A stretch of DNA of 64,000 nucleotides, taken from assembly GCA_902594545.1 (NCBI GenBank), contig CACJMO010000001.1:147112-211111 (forward strand), written 5' to 3'. The notes under the pieces were generated by a model, which did no database searches, was not told the DNA's origin, and saw only the letters and a program-made list of their open reading frames with translations. The translations under genes were made by a program, and so were the position numbers. Shown here one piece after another: positions 54,013-62,286 of the stretch. Source of the stretch: an uncultured SAR86 cluster bacterium (GTDB taxonomy: Bacteria > Pseudomonadota > Gammaproteobacteria > Magnimaribacterales > Magnimaribacteraceae). Positions within the stretch are counted from its first letter, which is position 1. Each line of letters begins with the position of its first letter.

Positions 54013-54456
54013 ATGCCTAATTTCATCATAAGATCGCCAAAGAATAATGAAGAATGGGAAAGGTATCTTCTTTTCAGATGGGAGATTCTTCGCAAGCCTT
54101 TGGGTATGTCTAAGGATTCTTTGGCAGATGAATTGGAGGACGAGAGCTATCACTTAATGGGTATCGATGAAGAAAATAATGTTATAGCCTCAGGTAGAGT
54201 GCATTTCAATTCAAAGAAGGAAGCACAAATAAGGTACATGGCGGTAAAAGATAGCTTTAAAAGAAAGGGACTGGGATCACAAATAGTAAGAGACCTAGAA
54301 GAATACGCTGTTTCTCGAGGAGCAGCATCAATGTGTCTTAATGCAAGAGAGAATGCTATTAGTTTCTATTCAACACTTGGTTATGAAGAGGTTGGCCCGT
54401 ATCAATCTGATACAGGCATACCTCATAAGACTATGAAAAAGGACCTAGGCAGTTAA
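54013..54456 (+). CDS. GNAT N-acetyltransferase, YbdK/ElaA-like
   Basis: A 147-residue GNAT-fold acetyltransferase. RYMAVKDSFKRKGLGSQIV is the acetyl-CoA loop (motif A, R/Q-x-x-G-x-G/A), and ARENAISFYSTLGYEEVG the usual C-terminal strand. The N-terminal YLLFRWEILRKPLG resembles small acetyltransferases of unknown substrate. It is divergent from cmoA by 21 bases and overlaps the 3' end of hppA by 4 bases. Confidence 0.85.
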   Translation: MPNFIIRSPKNNEEWERYLLFRWEILRKPLGMSKDSLADELEDESYHLMGIDEENNVIASGRVHFNSKKEAQIRYMAVKDSFKRKGLGSQIVRDLEEYAVSRGAASMCLNARENAISFYSTLGYEEVGPYQSDTGIPHKTMKKDLGS

Positions 54457-56459
54457 AGTAAAGGAGCTATAACTAAGCTAACGATTGCCATAACATTGAT
54501 CAGGATATTCATTGAAGGTCCTGAAGTGTCTTTAAAAGGATCGCCTACAGTATCTCCCACCACTGCAGCTGAGTGAGTATCTGTTCCTTTTCCTCCTAGA
54601 TTTCCCTTCTCAATATATTTCTTGGCATTATCCCAAGCTCCACCGGCATTAGCCATAAACAAAGCCATAAGCACACATACGAGTAGTCCACCAGCCAACA
54701 TTCCACCTAATGCTTCTGCACCAATCCCCAAACCAACTAAAGGTGGAGCAGAAACAGCAATAATCCCCGGTAAAAGCATTTTCTTTAATGCAGCAGCAGT
54801 CGCAATATCTACACATTTAGCTGTATCAGGCTCAGCATTTCCTTCCAAGAGGCCAGGGATCTCTTTAAACTGTCTTCTGATTTCATTTATCATTTCAAAT
54901 GCAGCATCTCCAACAGCTGTCATGGTTATGGAAGCTATCAAGAAAGGTATAGCTCCACCAATGAAAATTCCTATTAGGACTAACGGATTTGATAACAATA
55001 GCTCAAGTGGTTCTGCTCTGTTAGCTGAAACAGTTGAGACAAAAGCAGAAATAATAGCTAAAGCAGCCAAAGCAGCAGCACCAATAGCAAAACCTTTGCC
55101 AATTGCCGCAGTAGTATTTCCTTGCTCATCTAGTTCATCAGTAATCACCCTTGTCTCGGAAGGCATACCAGCCATTTCTGCTATTCCCCCTGCATTATCT
55201 GCGACAGGACCATAGGCATCAATTGCCATTGTTATTCCTACTGTGGACAACATACCTACAGCCGCAATACCAACTCCATACAGGCCTGTTAATTCAGTCG
55301 AGATAAAAATTATCAAAATTATGCAAGCAATGGGCAAAACGACCGACTGCATACCCACAGATAATCCTGTAATCATAACGGTGGCAGAACCTGTCTGACC
55401 CGATTCGGCTATTTTCACTACTGGGCTAGAGCCTGTGTAATATTCAGTAATTAGACCTATGGCTATCCCACCAACAGATCCACAAACAACAGCCAGCCAG
55501 ACATCAAAACCATTGCTTCCTACGAGAGAACCTGTCAAAAAGTAAGCAGCAATAATAAAGATTAAAGGAGCGCCCATAGTCCCCCATCTCATAGCATTTG
55601 CAGGTGAAGATTTTGAGAATAGTCTGACTATCACAATCCCAATAATTGAAGCAAGCAACCCAATTGAAGCCAGTGCAAGCGGCAGAAACATCATGCCGTC
55701 CTTTTGAGCTTGAGTAAATTCTGAAGTAATCAAATAAGTCGAAGCTATAGCTATACAAGCTACCATTGATCCACAATAAGATTCGAAGATATCTGAACCC
55801 ATTCCCGCAATATCCCCAACATTATCACCAACATTGTCAGCTATAACTCCAGGATTTCTAGGATCATCTTCAGGTATCCCAGCTTCTACTTTTCCTACCA
55901 GGTCAGCACCTACGTCAGCACTTTTTGTATAAATTCCTCCACCCACTCTTGAGAAAAGAGCAACAATCGATGCTCCCATAGCAAAGCCTTCTATGGAATG
56001 AGCATCGCCACTCAGTATATAGAATAGACTTCCTAGTCCAATTAGACCAAGTGAGGCGACACATAATCCCATGATTGAACCGCCATAAAATGCCACCGAA
56101 AGTGCAGCTTCAGCACCTGATTCTGAAGCAGCTGTTGCAGTTCTCACATTCGCTTTTGTAGCTGAATACATACCTATCCAGCCTGCTATAGAGGAAGATA
56201 AAGCTCCTGCTAAAACTGCTATTGCTGTACCTTCTCCTAGAGAGAACCAAACTAAAACAATAACGACTAAAGCAAATATACTGAGATAGGTATACTCAGT
56301 TTTCATAAAAGTCATTGCACCTAAATGAATTTGATCACCAATTTTCTTAACGTTTTCTTCGCCTTCTGAAAATCTGGTTACTACTATATATATTCCTAAG
56401 GCAACCAATAAGCCTAGAACACCCAACAAAGGTGGTATTGCAAGATAACTTTCTAACAT
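54453..56459 (-). CDS. hppA: Membrane pyrophosphatase, K+-dependent, likely Na+-pumping type
   Basis: A 668-residue integral membrane pyrophosphatase with about 16 helices that couples PPi hydrolysis to ion export. The substrate site is [22 protein letters not shown], with [23 protein letters not shown]; a second acidic cluster lies near the C-terminus ([10 protein letters not shown]...[17 protein letters not shown]). [10 protein letters not shown] at 447-456, with Ala451 and Gly454, is the K+-dependent type. Glu226 in SDIFES is at the sodium-pump position. A strong GAGGAGAAA ribosome site precedes the ATG. gltP is directly upstream. Confidence 0.95.
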   Translation of the reverse strand: MLESYLAIPPLLGVLGLLVALGIYIVVTRFSEGEENVKKIGDQIHLGAMTFMKTEYTYLSIFALVVIVLVWFSLGEGTAIAVLAGALSSSIAGWIGMYSATKANVRTATAASESGAEAALSVAFYGGSIMGLCVASLGLIGLGSLFYILSGDAHSIEGFAMGASIVALFSRVGGGIYTKSADVGADLVGKVEAGIPEDDPRNPGVIADNVGDNVGDIAGMGSDIFESYCGSMVACIAIASTYLITSEFTQAQKDGMMFLPLALASIGLLASIIGIVIVRLFSKSSPANAMRWGTMGAPLIFIIAAYFLTGSLVGSNGFDVWLAVVCGSVGGIAIGLITEYYTGSSPVVKIAESGQTGSATVMITGLSVGMQSVVLPIACIILIIFISTELTGLYGVGIAAVGMLSTVGITMAIDAYGPVADNAGGIAEMAGMPSETRVITDELDEQGNTTAAIGKGFAIGAAALAALAIISAFVSTVSANRAEPLELLLSNPLVLIGIFIGGAIPFLIASITMTAVGDAAFEMINEIRRQFKEIPGLLEGNAEPDTAKCVDIATAAALKKMLLPGIIAVSAPPLVGLGIGAEALGGMLAGGLLVCVLMALFMANAGGAWDNAKKYIEKGNLGGKGTDTHSAAVVGDTVGDPFKDTSGPSMNILINVMAIVSLVIAPLL

Positions 56460-56533
56460 TTTTTCTCCTCAAAAACGGTGGAATTCCTATTAATAGCGCG
56501 AAAGTCTAACGGAATAGTGGATTAATTTAAATA

Positions 56534-57796
56534 TTAATTTTTTGAATGGAATGTATCAATTTCGAATTCATCTTCTGATTTTGCAACTAAGCAAGAAACC
56601 ATAGCATCACCACATACGTTAACTGCGGTTCTTGTCATATCCAATAGCCTATCTACACCGATGATTAAAGCTATTCCTTCAACAGGTAAGCCTACTTGCT
56701 GCAGAACCATTGCCAGCATAATTAACCCTACTCCAGGTACGCCTGCTGTACCTATTGAAGCTAGAGTTGCAGTTAAAATAACCATTAGATAATCAACCAG
56801 TGAAAGATCTATATTGTATGCTTGGGATATGAATACTGTAGCTATGCCTTGCATAATTGCAGTCCCATCCATATTTATTGTTGCGCCCAAAGGTACAGTA
56901 AAAGAACCTATAGTGGGCTTAACACCAAGTTTGTTCTTAACCGTATCAAGGGTGACTGGCATGGTCGCACTGCTGGAAGAAGTACTAAAAGCAAAAACTG
57001 CCAATGATCTAACCTTTAAGAAAAATTGAACAGGATTTAGTCTTCCAATTAAGGTCAAAAGACTTCCATAAGTTACAAACCCATGGAAAAGTAAAACAAA
57101 AACAAGTAAGAAAAAATATTTTGCCAAATCACCAATCATTCCAAAACCTTGAACGGCAAATAAAGAGAAGAGTAAAGCAAATATTCCATAGGGCGCTAAC
57201 TCGATCAGCATTCTTACAAGGCTGAGTATCACATTATTTATAACTTCGAAGGAATTCTTCAATGAACCACCCTCTTCTCCTAGGCTTTTTAAAGCAATTC
57301 CAAATAATAATGAAAAGACTATTATCTGAAGCATATTTCCCTCTGCCATCGCAGCTATTGGGTTGGTTGGGAATATATTAATTAAAACTTCTTTTAATGA
57401 AGGGGCTTCAGAGGCTTCGAATGCTGTGGGTAAAGCTAGATCTATTCCTACTCCTGGTTTAAAAATTAGAGCAAAAGTAAGTGCGACAGAAATTGCTATA
57501 GCCGTAGTTAAAAGGTAAAGGGATAAAGTCTTGAGACTAATTGTCCCTAGTCTGGATGAAGAGGAAATAGAAACTACACCACAAACCAAAGAGAAAAAGA
57601 CCAAAGGGACTATAACTAATCTCAATGAAGCAATAAATATTTGTCCTATAACATCAAGAATGCCTTCCGTGAAAAACTCTATGAGAATTAAATGACCCAG
57701 CTCACCTAAGTATCCGGAATCGTTGATTAATTTGAGGAAAATACCCCCAGCCATGGCAAGCACCATGGCCAGAATAATTCTTGAAGTTAAATTCAT
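56534..57796 (-). CDS. Dicarboxylate/amino-acid:cation symporter (DAACS family)
   Basis: A 420-residue transporter of the GltP/DctA type, importing aspartate, glutamate or C4-dicarboxylates with H+ or Na+. The HP1 serine-rich loop is AFSTSSSSATMPVTLD, the NMDGT motif is at INMDGTAIMQG, and HP2 is TLASIGTAGVPGVG. Eight helices and two hairpins are as expected. It lies 74 bases upstream of hppA and 3 bases downstream of rubredoxin on the same strand. Which substrate and cation it uses is not readable. Confidence 0.92.
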   Translation of the reverse strand: MNLTSRIILAMVLAMAGGIFLKLINDSGYLGELGHLILIEFFTEGILDVIGQIFIASLRLVIVPLVFFSLVCGVVSISSSSRLGTISLKTLSLYLLTTAIAISVALTFALIFKPGVGIDLALPTAFEASEAPSLKEVLINIFPTNPIAAMAEGNMLQIIVFSLLFGIALKSLGEEGGSLKNSFEVINNVILSLVRMLIELAPYGIFALLFSLFAVQGFGMIGDLAKYFFLLVFVLLFHGFVTYGSLLTLIGRLNPVQFFLKVRSLAVFAFSTSSSSATMPVTLDTVKNKLGVKPTIGSFTVPLGATINMDGTAIMQGIATVFISQAYNIDLSLVDYLMVILTATLASIGTAGVPGVGLIMLAMVLQQVGLPVEGIALIIGVDRLLDMTRTAVNVCGDAMVSCLVAKSEDEFEIDTFHSKN

Positions 57797-57799
57797 TTG

Positions 57800-57967
57800 T
57801 TAATCAATTTCTACCATTTCAAAATCTTCCTTACCGACTCCACAATCCGGGCAAACCCAGTCCTCTGGAACATCTTCCCATTTCGTTCCAGGTTCAATAC
57901 CATCATCAGGCCAACCTTCTTCTTCGTCGTAGATGAGTCCGCAAACAATACATTCCCACTTTTTCAA
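57800..57967 (-). CDS. Rubredoxin
   Basis: A 55-residue rubredoxin, an iron-only one-electron carrier. The iron site is Cys6-x2-Cys9 and Cys39-x2-Cys42, and the aromatic core is in place ([20 protein letters not shown]). A TTG six codons further up is open, but AAGGAG is placed correctly for the TTG at 57967, giving [10 protein letters not shown] and the normal length; the ATG at 57970 is out of frame. It sits next to ubiA, as in many gammaproteobacteria, but runs the other way. Its partner is unknown. Confidence 0.9.
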   Translation of the reverse strand: MKKWECIVCGLIYDEEEGWPDDGIEPGTKWEDVPEDWVCPDCGVGKEDFEMVEID

Positions 57968-58006
57968 TGCATACTCCTTATTCAAAAATGAATATTCTAA
58001 CTCAAC

Positions 58007-58035
58007 TTTACAATCAACTTAGACTAAAGTATCAA
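58007..58035 (+). promoter_or_regulatory. Predicted ubiA promoter
   Basis: TTTACA at 58007-58012 and TATCAA at 58030-58035 with a 17-base spacer lie 25 bases upstream of the ubiA ATG, in the divergent gap with the rubredoxin gene. Confidence 0.4.
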
Positions 58036-58059
58036 TCTTCCCCGTAGTGATAATTTGAG

Positions 58060-58920
58060 ATGATTGATAAGAGAAAATTTGTAAATTTTGTTCGATTGAT
58101 GAGAGCAGATAAACCAATAGGAACCGCCCTATTGCTTTGGCCTACTTTGACTTCATTTATCATACTTACAAACGGTAAACCAAATTTCTTCTTAGTTGGT
58201 TTGTTTATAGTCGGCACTTTCTTAATGCGCTCAGCTGGATGCGTCATAAATGACTATTTTGACAGAGATTTTGATGGAGAAGTGCATAGGACTAAAGATA
58301 GGCCACTAGCAACAGGAGAAGTTTCACCCAAAGAAGCGCTGCTTTTATTCGCACTTTTGATCTCCTGTTCGGCTTTTTTATTAATATTTATGAATAAGCT
58401 TACAATTTATATGGCACTCATTGGATTGGGACTAGCAACCCTATATCCACTTACTAAGAGATTCTTTCCTATACCTCAACTTTTTTTAGGTTTGGCTTTC
58501 TCTTGGGGAATTATGATGGTCTCATCGGCTGAATTAAATGAGATAAATGTTGTAAGCATAGCTCTTTTCGGTTCTTGTTTTTTTTGGATTGTAGCCTATG
58601 ACACTGCTTATGCTCTCTGTGATAAGGAAGATGACTTAGATTTAGGAATTAACTCTTCTGCTATAACCTTTGGAGATAACGTTCTTCCGGCATTCTTTTC
58701 TCTACACGCCTTATCAATAGGAATAATGCTTACAATAGCCTACGCTCTGGACTTTCATCTTACATTCTATTTATTCGCTTTTATCTGCGCTTCATTGGTC
58801 ATTTACCAATGTAATTTAATAAAGAGGCAAGAAAGCGAAAAGTGCCTCAAGGCTTTCAAAAATAACAATCTTATAGGCCTCTCTTTCTTCTGTGGTTCGA
58901 TTATGGGAGTCTTGTTGTGA
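58060..58920 (+). CDS. ubiA: 4-hydroxybenzoate polyprenyltransferase UbiA
   Basis: A 286-residue membrane prenyltransferase attaching the polyprenyl tail to 4-hydroxybenzoate in ubiquinone synthesis. The first Asp motif NDYFDRDFDGEVHRTKDRP and the second YALCDKEDDLDLG bind Mg-diphosphate; the rest is about eight helices. ubiC, commonly beside it, is missing. Its stop overlaps the next gene by 4 bases (GTGA). Confidence 0.96.
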   Translation: MIDKRKFVNFVRLMRADKPIGTALLLWPTLTSFIILTNGKPNFFLVGLFIVGTFLMRSAGCVINDYFDRDFDGEVHRTKDRPLATGEVSPKEALLLFALLISCSAFLLIFMNKLTIYMALIGLGLATLYPLTKRFFPIPQLFLGLAFSWGIMMVSSAELNEINVVSIALFGSCFFWIVAYDTAYALCDKEDDLDLGINSSAITFGDNVLPAFFSLHALSIGIMLTIAYALDFHLTFYLFAFICASLVIYQCNLIKRQESEKCLKAFKNNNLIGLSFFCGSIMGVLL

Positions 58921-60080
58921 TAATTGAATTCGTTGGGTCACTTAGTGATATACCTAAAGAAGATTGGGAAAAGATTCGTCTAAATGAATACCCATTCCTG
59001 AAATACGACTTTCTCAAAGCCCTGGAAGATACAAAGTGTGTATCTCCTGAAAGTGGATGGTCTCCCTTTCACATTATCGTGAAAGAAGAAAATCGAATTA
59101 TTGGCGCGATGCCAATGTATATCAAAACAGATTCTCAAGGCGAGTTTATTTTCGATTGGTCTTGGGCGGATGCATTTTATAGAAATGGATTGGATTACTA
59201 CCCTAAATTAGTCAGCTCTATACCCTTTACTCCTGCTACAGGACCAAGACTCCTAAGTATGGATAAGAAAAAAAATAAACAAATAATCAGTGCAATTAGT
59301 AATGCCCTCCAAAGATTGGCACAAGAAAATAACTTCTCAAGCTCGCATGTTTTACTGGCTGATAAAAGCGAATTGAATTTGTTTTCTGATGAAGGGTTCA
59401 GCATTAGAACCAGCTATTCTTTCCACTGGTTCAATAATGGTTATAAAGATTTTGAATACTTCCTAAAAGATATGACCTCGAGGCAGAGAAAAAATATTAA
59501 AAAGGAAAGGCAAAAGATCGTCGATCAGAATATTGAGATGATTAGGCTGAATGGCAACGAAATAAATCATGAAATGCTGGAGTGCTTCTACCAGTTCTAT
59601 CAAGTTACTTATTTAAAGAGAGGTATGAGGGGGTATTTAAATTTTGAATTTTTCAAAAAGATCATAGATATGATTCCAGAATCAATACTATTAGTTTTGG
59701 CTAAAAATAAAATTGGAAATTATGTTGCGGGAGCTTTTAATTTCCATGACGACAAGAAACTATACGGAAGATATTGGGGGTGTCTTGAAGAGTACGATTC
59801 CTTACATTTTGAAACCTGTTATTACCAGGGTATAGAGTTCTGCATAGAAAAAGGCCTCGAATCTTTTGATCCTGGTGTTCAAGGTGAACATAAAATAAAA
59901 AGAGGGTTTTGCCCAATTGAAACCTATTCCGCTCATTGGATTAGAGATATCAGGTTCAAAGAGGCCATTGATGATTTCCTAAACAGAGAAAGGGAGCATA
60001 TTCTTGAATATAATAAAGATAGAAAATCCCTCTTACCATTTAGGTCAGAAATAACCTCCGATTTGTATGAAAAAATTTAA
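58917..60080 (+). CDS. FemAB-like/PF04339 acyltransferase-fold protein
   Basis: A 387-residue cytoplasmic protein of the PF04339 (DUF482) group, a double-GNAT or FemAB-like fold. YPFLKYDFLKALEDTKCVSPESGW at the start, SRQRKNIKKERQKI in the middle, and YWGCLEEYDSLHFETCYYQGIEFCIEKGLESFDPGVQGEHKIKRG near the end are hallmarks. Family members are of uncertain function and may transfer amino acids or acyl groups. GTG start overlapping ubiA; its end overlaps the next gene by 14 bases. Confidence 0.85.
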   Translation: MIIEFVGSLSDIPKEDWEKIRLNEYPFLKYDFLKALEDTKCVSPESGWSPFHIIVKEENRIIGAMPMYIKTDSQGEFIFDWSWADAFYRNGLDYYPKLVSSIPFTPATGPRLLSMDKKKNKQIISAISNALQRLAQENNFSSSHVLLADKSELNLFSDEGFSIRTSYSFHWFNNGYKDFEYFLKDMTSRQRKNIKKERQKIVDQNIEMIRLNGNEINHEMLECFYQFYQVTYLKRGMRGYLNFEFFKKIIDMIPESILLVLAKNKIGNYVAGAFNFHDDKKLYGRYWGCLEEYDSLHFETCYYQGIEFCIEKGLESFDPGVQGEHKIKRGFCPIETYSAHWIRDIRFKEAIDDFLNREREHILEYNKDRKSLLPFRSEITSDLYEKI

Positions 60081-60693
60081 AACTTTAAACAAAGCAACTC
60101 TTCAACAAGGGTTTGATTTTCTGTCAGAAAAGGAGCCTGCATTTAAAAGGATTCTCGAAGAGAAAAATTATGACATCAATCCTTTCAGTAAAAAGTCAGG
60201 TTTCGAAGGGCTTATAGAGCTGATAATTGAACAACAACTTTCTGTTGCTTCAGCAAAAGCTATATTTAAAAGGTTGAAGAAGCTTGTAGTGCCGTTTGAA
60301 CCGGAGGCATTTCTCAAAGTAGATATACAAAGCTTCAAAGAAGCAGGCCTCAGTAAACAAAAAATTGACTATTGCTCAGGTATTGCAGAAAAAATTAAGA
60401 ATAAAGAATTAGACTTGAATAGCCTAAGTCAGAAGGAAGATTCGGAAGTCGTAGAAGAGTTGATAAAAATTAGAGGTATTGGAGATTGGACTGCACAATG
60501 CTATCTCATGGCTTGTCTGAAAAGGCTTGATGCTTGGCCATCTTCTGATTTAGGCCTTATCGTAGCTATACAAAGATTAAGAGGTATGAAAGAAAGACCC
60601 GACTATTTGACAATTGAGAAAATCTCCGAACCTTGGACTCCCTTCAGGACGGTTGCTGCGTTAATATTATGGTCTACTTATGATAAGGAATAG
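60067..60693 (+). CDS. DNA-3-methyladenine glycosylase, AlkA-type
   Basis: A 208-residue HhH-GPD glycosylase for alkylated bases. LIELIIEQQLSVASAKAIFKRL precedes the helix-hairpin-helix KIRGIGDWTAQCYLMA, with the catalytic Asp in WPSSDLGL. It is shorter than E. coli AlkA, lacking the N-terminal domain, as in the Mag1/yeast-like types. It overlaps both neighbours by 14 bases, so it is part of a four-gene run with ubiA. Confidence 0.9.
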   Translation: MKKFKTLNKATLQQGFDFLSEKEPAFKRILEEKNYDINPFSKKSGFEGLIELIIEQQLSVASAKAIFKRLKKLVVPFEPEAFLKVDIQSFKEAGLSKQKIDYCSGIAEKIKNKELDLNSLSQKEDSEVVEELIKIRGIGDWTAQCYLMACLKRLDAWPSSDLGLIVAIQRLRGMKERPDYLTIEKISEPWTPFRTVAALILWSTYDKE

Positions 60694-61132
60694 AAATTTA
60701 AATAAGCCAAATAGCCAAAGAGGTCTGAATCAGCTGATAAGACTCTATGAAAGAAATTATCAGAAGCTTATAAAATTTTTCCCTGAAGAAAAAAACGAAA
60801 GCAAGATTGATTACTCAATACCCGAAGGATTAGTAAATTCTCAAATAAATATTTCCTGCAGGAAGCTTTCAAATCACACTTCTGTTATCCATATCAGTAA
60901 GACTAGGTCCATAGAATTGATTCCCAATACTGAGATAGAAATTTACTTATATCACGATGCCAAGATGGCTGAAGTAAGAAAATTTAATGGGAAAAAGCAG
61001 TTCTGGTTAAGGAATAAATATCCAAATAAAAATATGCTCAGCAAAGACGAAAAGTTTCAATGGAACTTTTTTCTAGAGGAGTTTTTATCACATACAAAAA
61101 AATACGGCCTTGGAATAGTAAAATTGCACTAA
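60680..61132 (+). CDS. DUF1249 protein
   Basis: A 150-residue soluble protein of the DUF1249 (YqiB) family, which has no known function. LYERNYQKLIKFFPEE near the N-terminus, followed by acidic and aromatic strands, then EIEIYLYHDAKMAEV, are diagnostic, with KDEKFQWNFFLEEFLSHTKKYG at the end. In other gammaproteobacteria yqiB lies between nudF and cpdA; here it follows the glycosylase. Its stop codon is inside the proposed NtrC box. Confidence 0.85.
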   Translation: MIRNRNLNKPNSQRGLNQLIRLYERNYQKLIKFFPEEKNESKIDYSIPEGLVNSQINISCRKLSNHTSVIHISKTRSIELIPNTEIEIYLYHDAKMAEVRKFNGKKQFWLRNKYPNKNMLSKDEKFQWNFFLEEFLSHTKKYGLGIVKLH

Positions 61133-61141
61133 TTCTGTGCA
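61125..61141 (+). promoter_or_regulatory. NtrC-like binding site upstream of glnA
   Basis: TGCAC and GTGCA half-sites, seven bases apart (TAATTCT), match the NtrC palindrome TGCAC-N7-GTGCA. The GTGCA is also part of GTGCATATGCAC at 61137-61148, and further TGCAC half-sites start at 61144 and 61186, about the spacing of tandem enhancer sites. It lies 119 bases before glnA, and NtrBC are encoded downstream. Confidence 0.55.
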
Positions 61142-61150
61142 TATGCACGA

Positions 61151-61167
61151 AATAAGTACTTTATTTC
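61151..61167 (+). repeat. Short inverted repeat in the glnA upstream region
   Basis: AAATAA and TTATTT arms around GTACT (with a flanking G/C pair, full span 61149-61168) form a 7-pair palindrome beside the NtrC-like sites. It may be an operator or chance in an AT-rich region. Confidence 0.3.
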
Positions 61168-61195
61168 ATATTTATCTTATATTTCTGCACAATAA

Positions 61196-61225
61196 TTGTT
61201 CTTTTATTCTATTTTGCATGATAAT
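61196..61225 (+). promoter_or_regulatory. Predicted glnA promoter
   Basis: TTGTTC at 61196-61201 and GATAAT at 61220-61225, 18 bases apart, lie 35 bases before the ATG at 61260. AAGGAGAAAG is the ribosome site. No -24/-12 (GG-N10-GC) sequence is visible between the NtrC-like sites and glnA. Confidence 0.5.
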
Positions 61226-61259
61226 ATCCACCCACTTTTAATTATGTAAGGAGAAAGTA

Positions 61260-62231
61260 ATGACAAAATATGAATACATTTGGCTAGATGGATATGAGCC
61301 TGAAGCCAATTTAAGAAGTAAAGTAAAAGTTACAGATGGTGAACCACCTGCTTGGTCTTTTGATGGTTCTTCTACACTTCAAGCAGAAGGAGGAAGCTCA
61401 GACTGTTTATTATTACCTGTACAACAATACGAAAATCCTACCAACGAAGGATCTCTTGTTCTTTGTCAGGTTGAAACTGGAGAGCATGAGACTCATCCAT
61501 CAAACTTTAGAGCTGCTGCTGAAGCAGTTGTAAGTGATGAGTGGTGGTTTGGCTTTGAGCAAGAATACTTCTTAACTAACCCTGACGGGACTATCCTGGG
61601 ATGGGAAGACGGAACTCCTGACAGACCGCAAGGTGAATATTACTGTGCTGTCGGAGCGTCTAATGTTAAAGGCAGAGAAATAAGTGATGCTCACTTAGAC
61701 GCTTGTCTTGATGCAGGTATAGAACTTACAGGAACAAATGCAGAAGTAGCATTAGGTCAATGGGAGTATCAATGTTTTGGTAAAGGAATCAAAGCAGCTG
61801 ATGATCTATGGGTAAGTAGATACCTACTCTATAAAGTTGCTGAAGAGTTCGGTGTATCAGTAAATATCCACCCTAAACCTAAAACAGGTGACTGGAATGG
61901 ATCTGGAATGCACACTAATTTTTCAAATGAAGAAATGAGAACTGCTGGTTCAGAAGAACTATTTAGTTCAATGTGTGAAAAATTAGGTGAGGTCCACAAG
62001 GAAGGAATATCTTTATATGGGTCTGATAACGACATGCGATTAACTGGTCTGCATGAAACTCAAAGTATAGATACATTCTCCTACGGAGTAAGTGATAGAG
62101 GTGCCAGTATCAGAATTCCTATTTATACAGTTGAGCATGATTGGAATGGTTACCTTGAAGACAGAAGACCTGCTTCTAATGCTGATCCATACAAGATTGT
62201 GGCTCACATAGTAGGTACTTTAACCTCATAA
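61260..62231 (+). CDS. glnA: Glutamine synthetase type II (GSII, eukaryote-like)
   Basis: A 323-residue glutamine synthetase, much shorter than the 470-residue type I and without its adenylylation loop. WSFDGSSTLQAEGGSSDCLLLPV, GFEQEYFL, SNVKGREISDAHLDACLDAGI, GQWEYQCF, HPKPKTGDWNGSGMHTNFS and SYGVSDRGASIRIP are the GSII signatures, with metal Glu in EQEY. GSII is found in eukaryotes, Rhizobium, Frankia and a few other bacteria. It sits upstream of ntrBC, where gammaproteobacteria usually have type I glnA. It lacks the Tyr control used by GlnE. Confidence 0.93.
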   Translation: MTKYEYIWLDGYEPEANLRSKVKVTDGEPPAWSFDGSSTLQAEGGSSDCLLLPVQQYENPTNEGSLVLCQVETGEHETHPSNFRAAAEAVVSDEWWFGFEQEYFLTNPDGTILGWEDGTPDRPQGEYYCAVGASNVKGREISDAHLDACLDAGIELTGTNAEVALGQWEYQCFGKGIKAADDLWVSRYLLYKVAEEFGVSVNIHPKPKTGDWNGSGMHTNFSNEEMRTAGSEELFSSMCEKLGEVHKEGISLYGSDNDMRLTGLHETQSIDTFSYGVSDRGASIRIPIYTVEHDWNGYLEDRRPASNADPYKIVAHIVGTLTS

Positions 62232-62246
62232 TTAATTTAGTTAATT

Positions 62247-62271
62247 TAACCGGAGGCTTGGCCTCCGGTTA
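62247..62271 (+). terminator. Strong hairpin between glnA and glnL
   Basis: An 11-pair perfect stem, CCGGAGGC and GCCTCCGG with AA/TT and one more pair, has a 3-base loop (TTG) and starts 16 bases after the glnA stop. No T-run follows, so it may attenuate rather than end transcription. It lies 16 bases before the glnL TTG start. Confidence 0.6.
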
Positions 62272-62286
62272 CAACTTGCGGGTAAA

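Noticed and set aside
61190-61225. Sigma-54 promoter for glnA ending in TTGCAT at 61215-61220
   Set aside because: No GG 12 bases ahead of the GC; the -24 region is TTTATTC.
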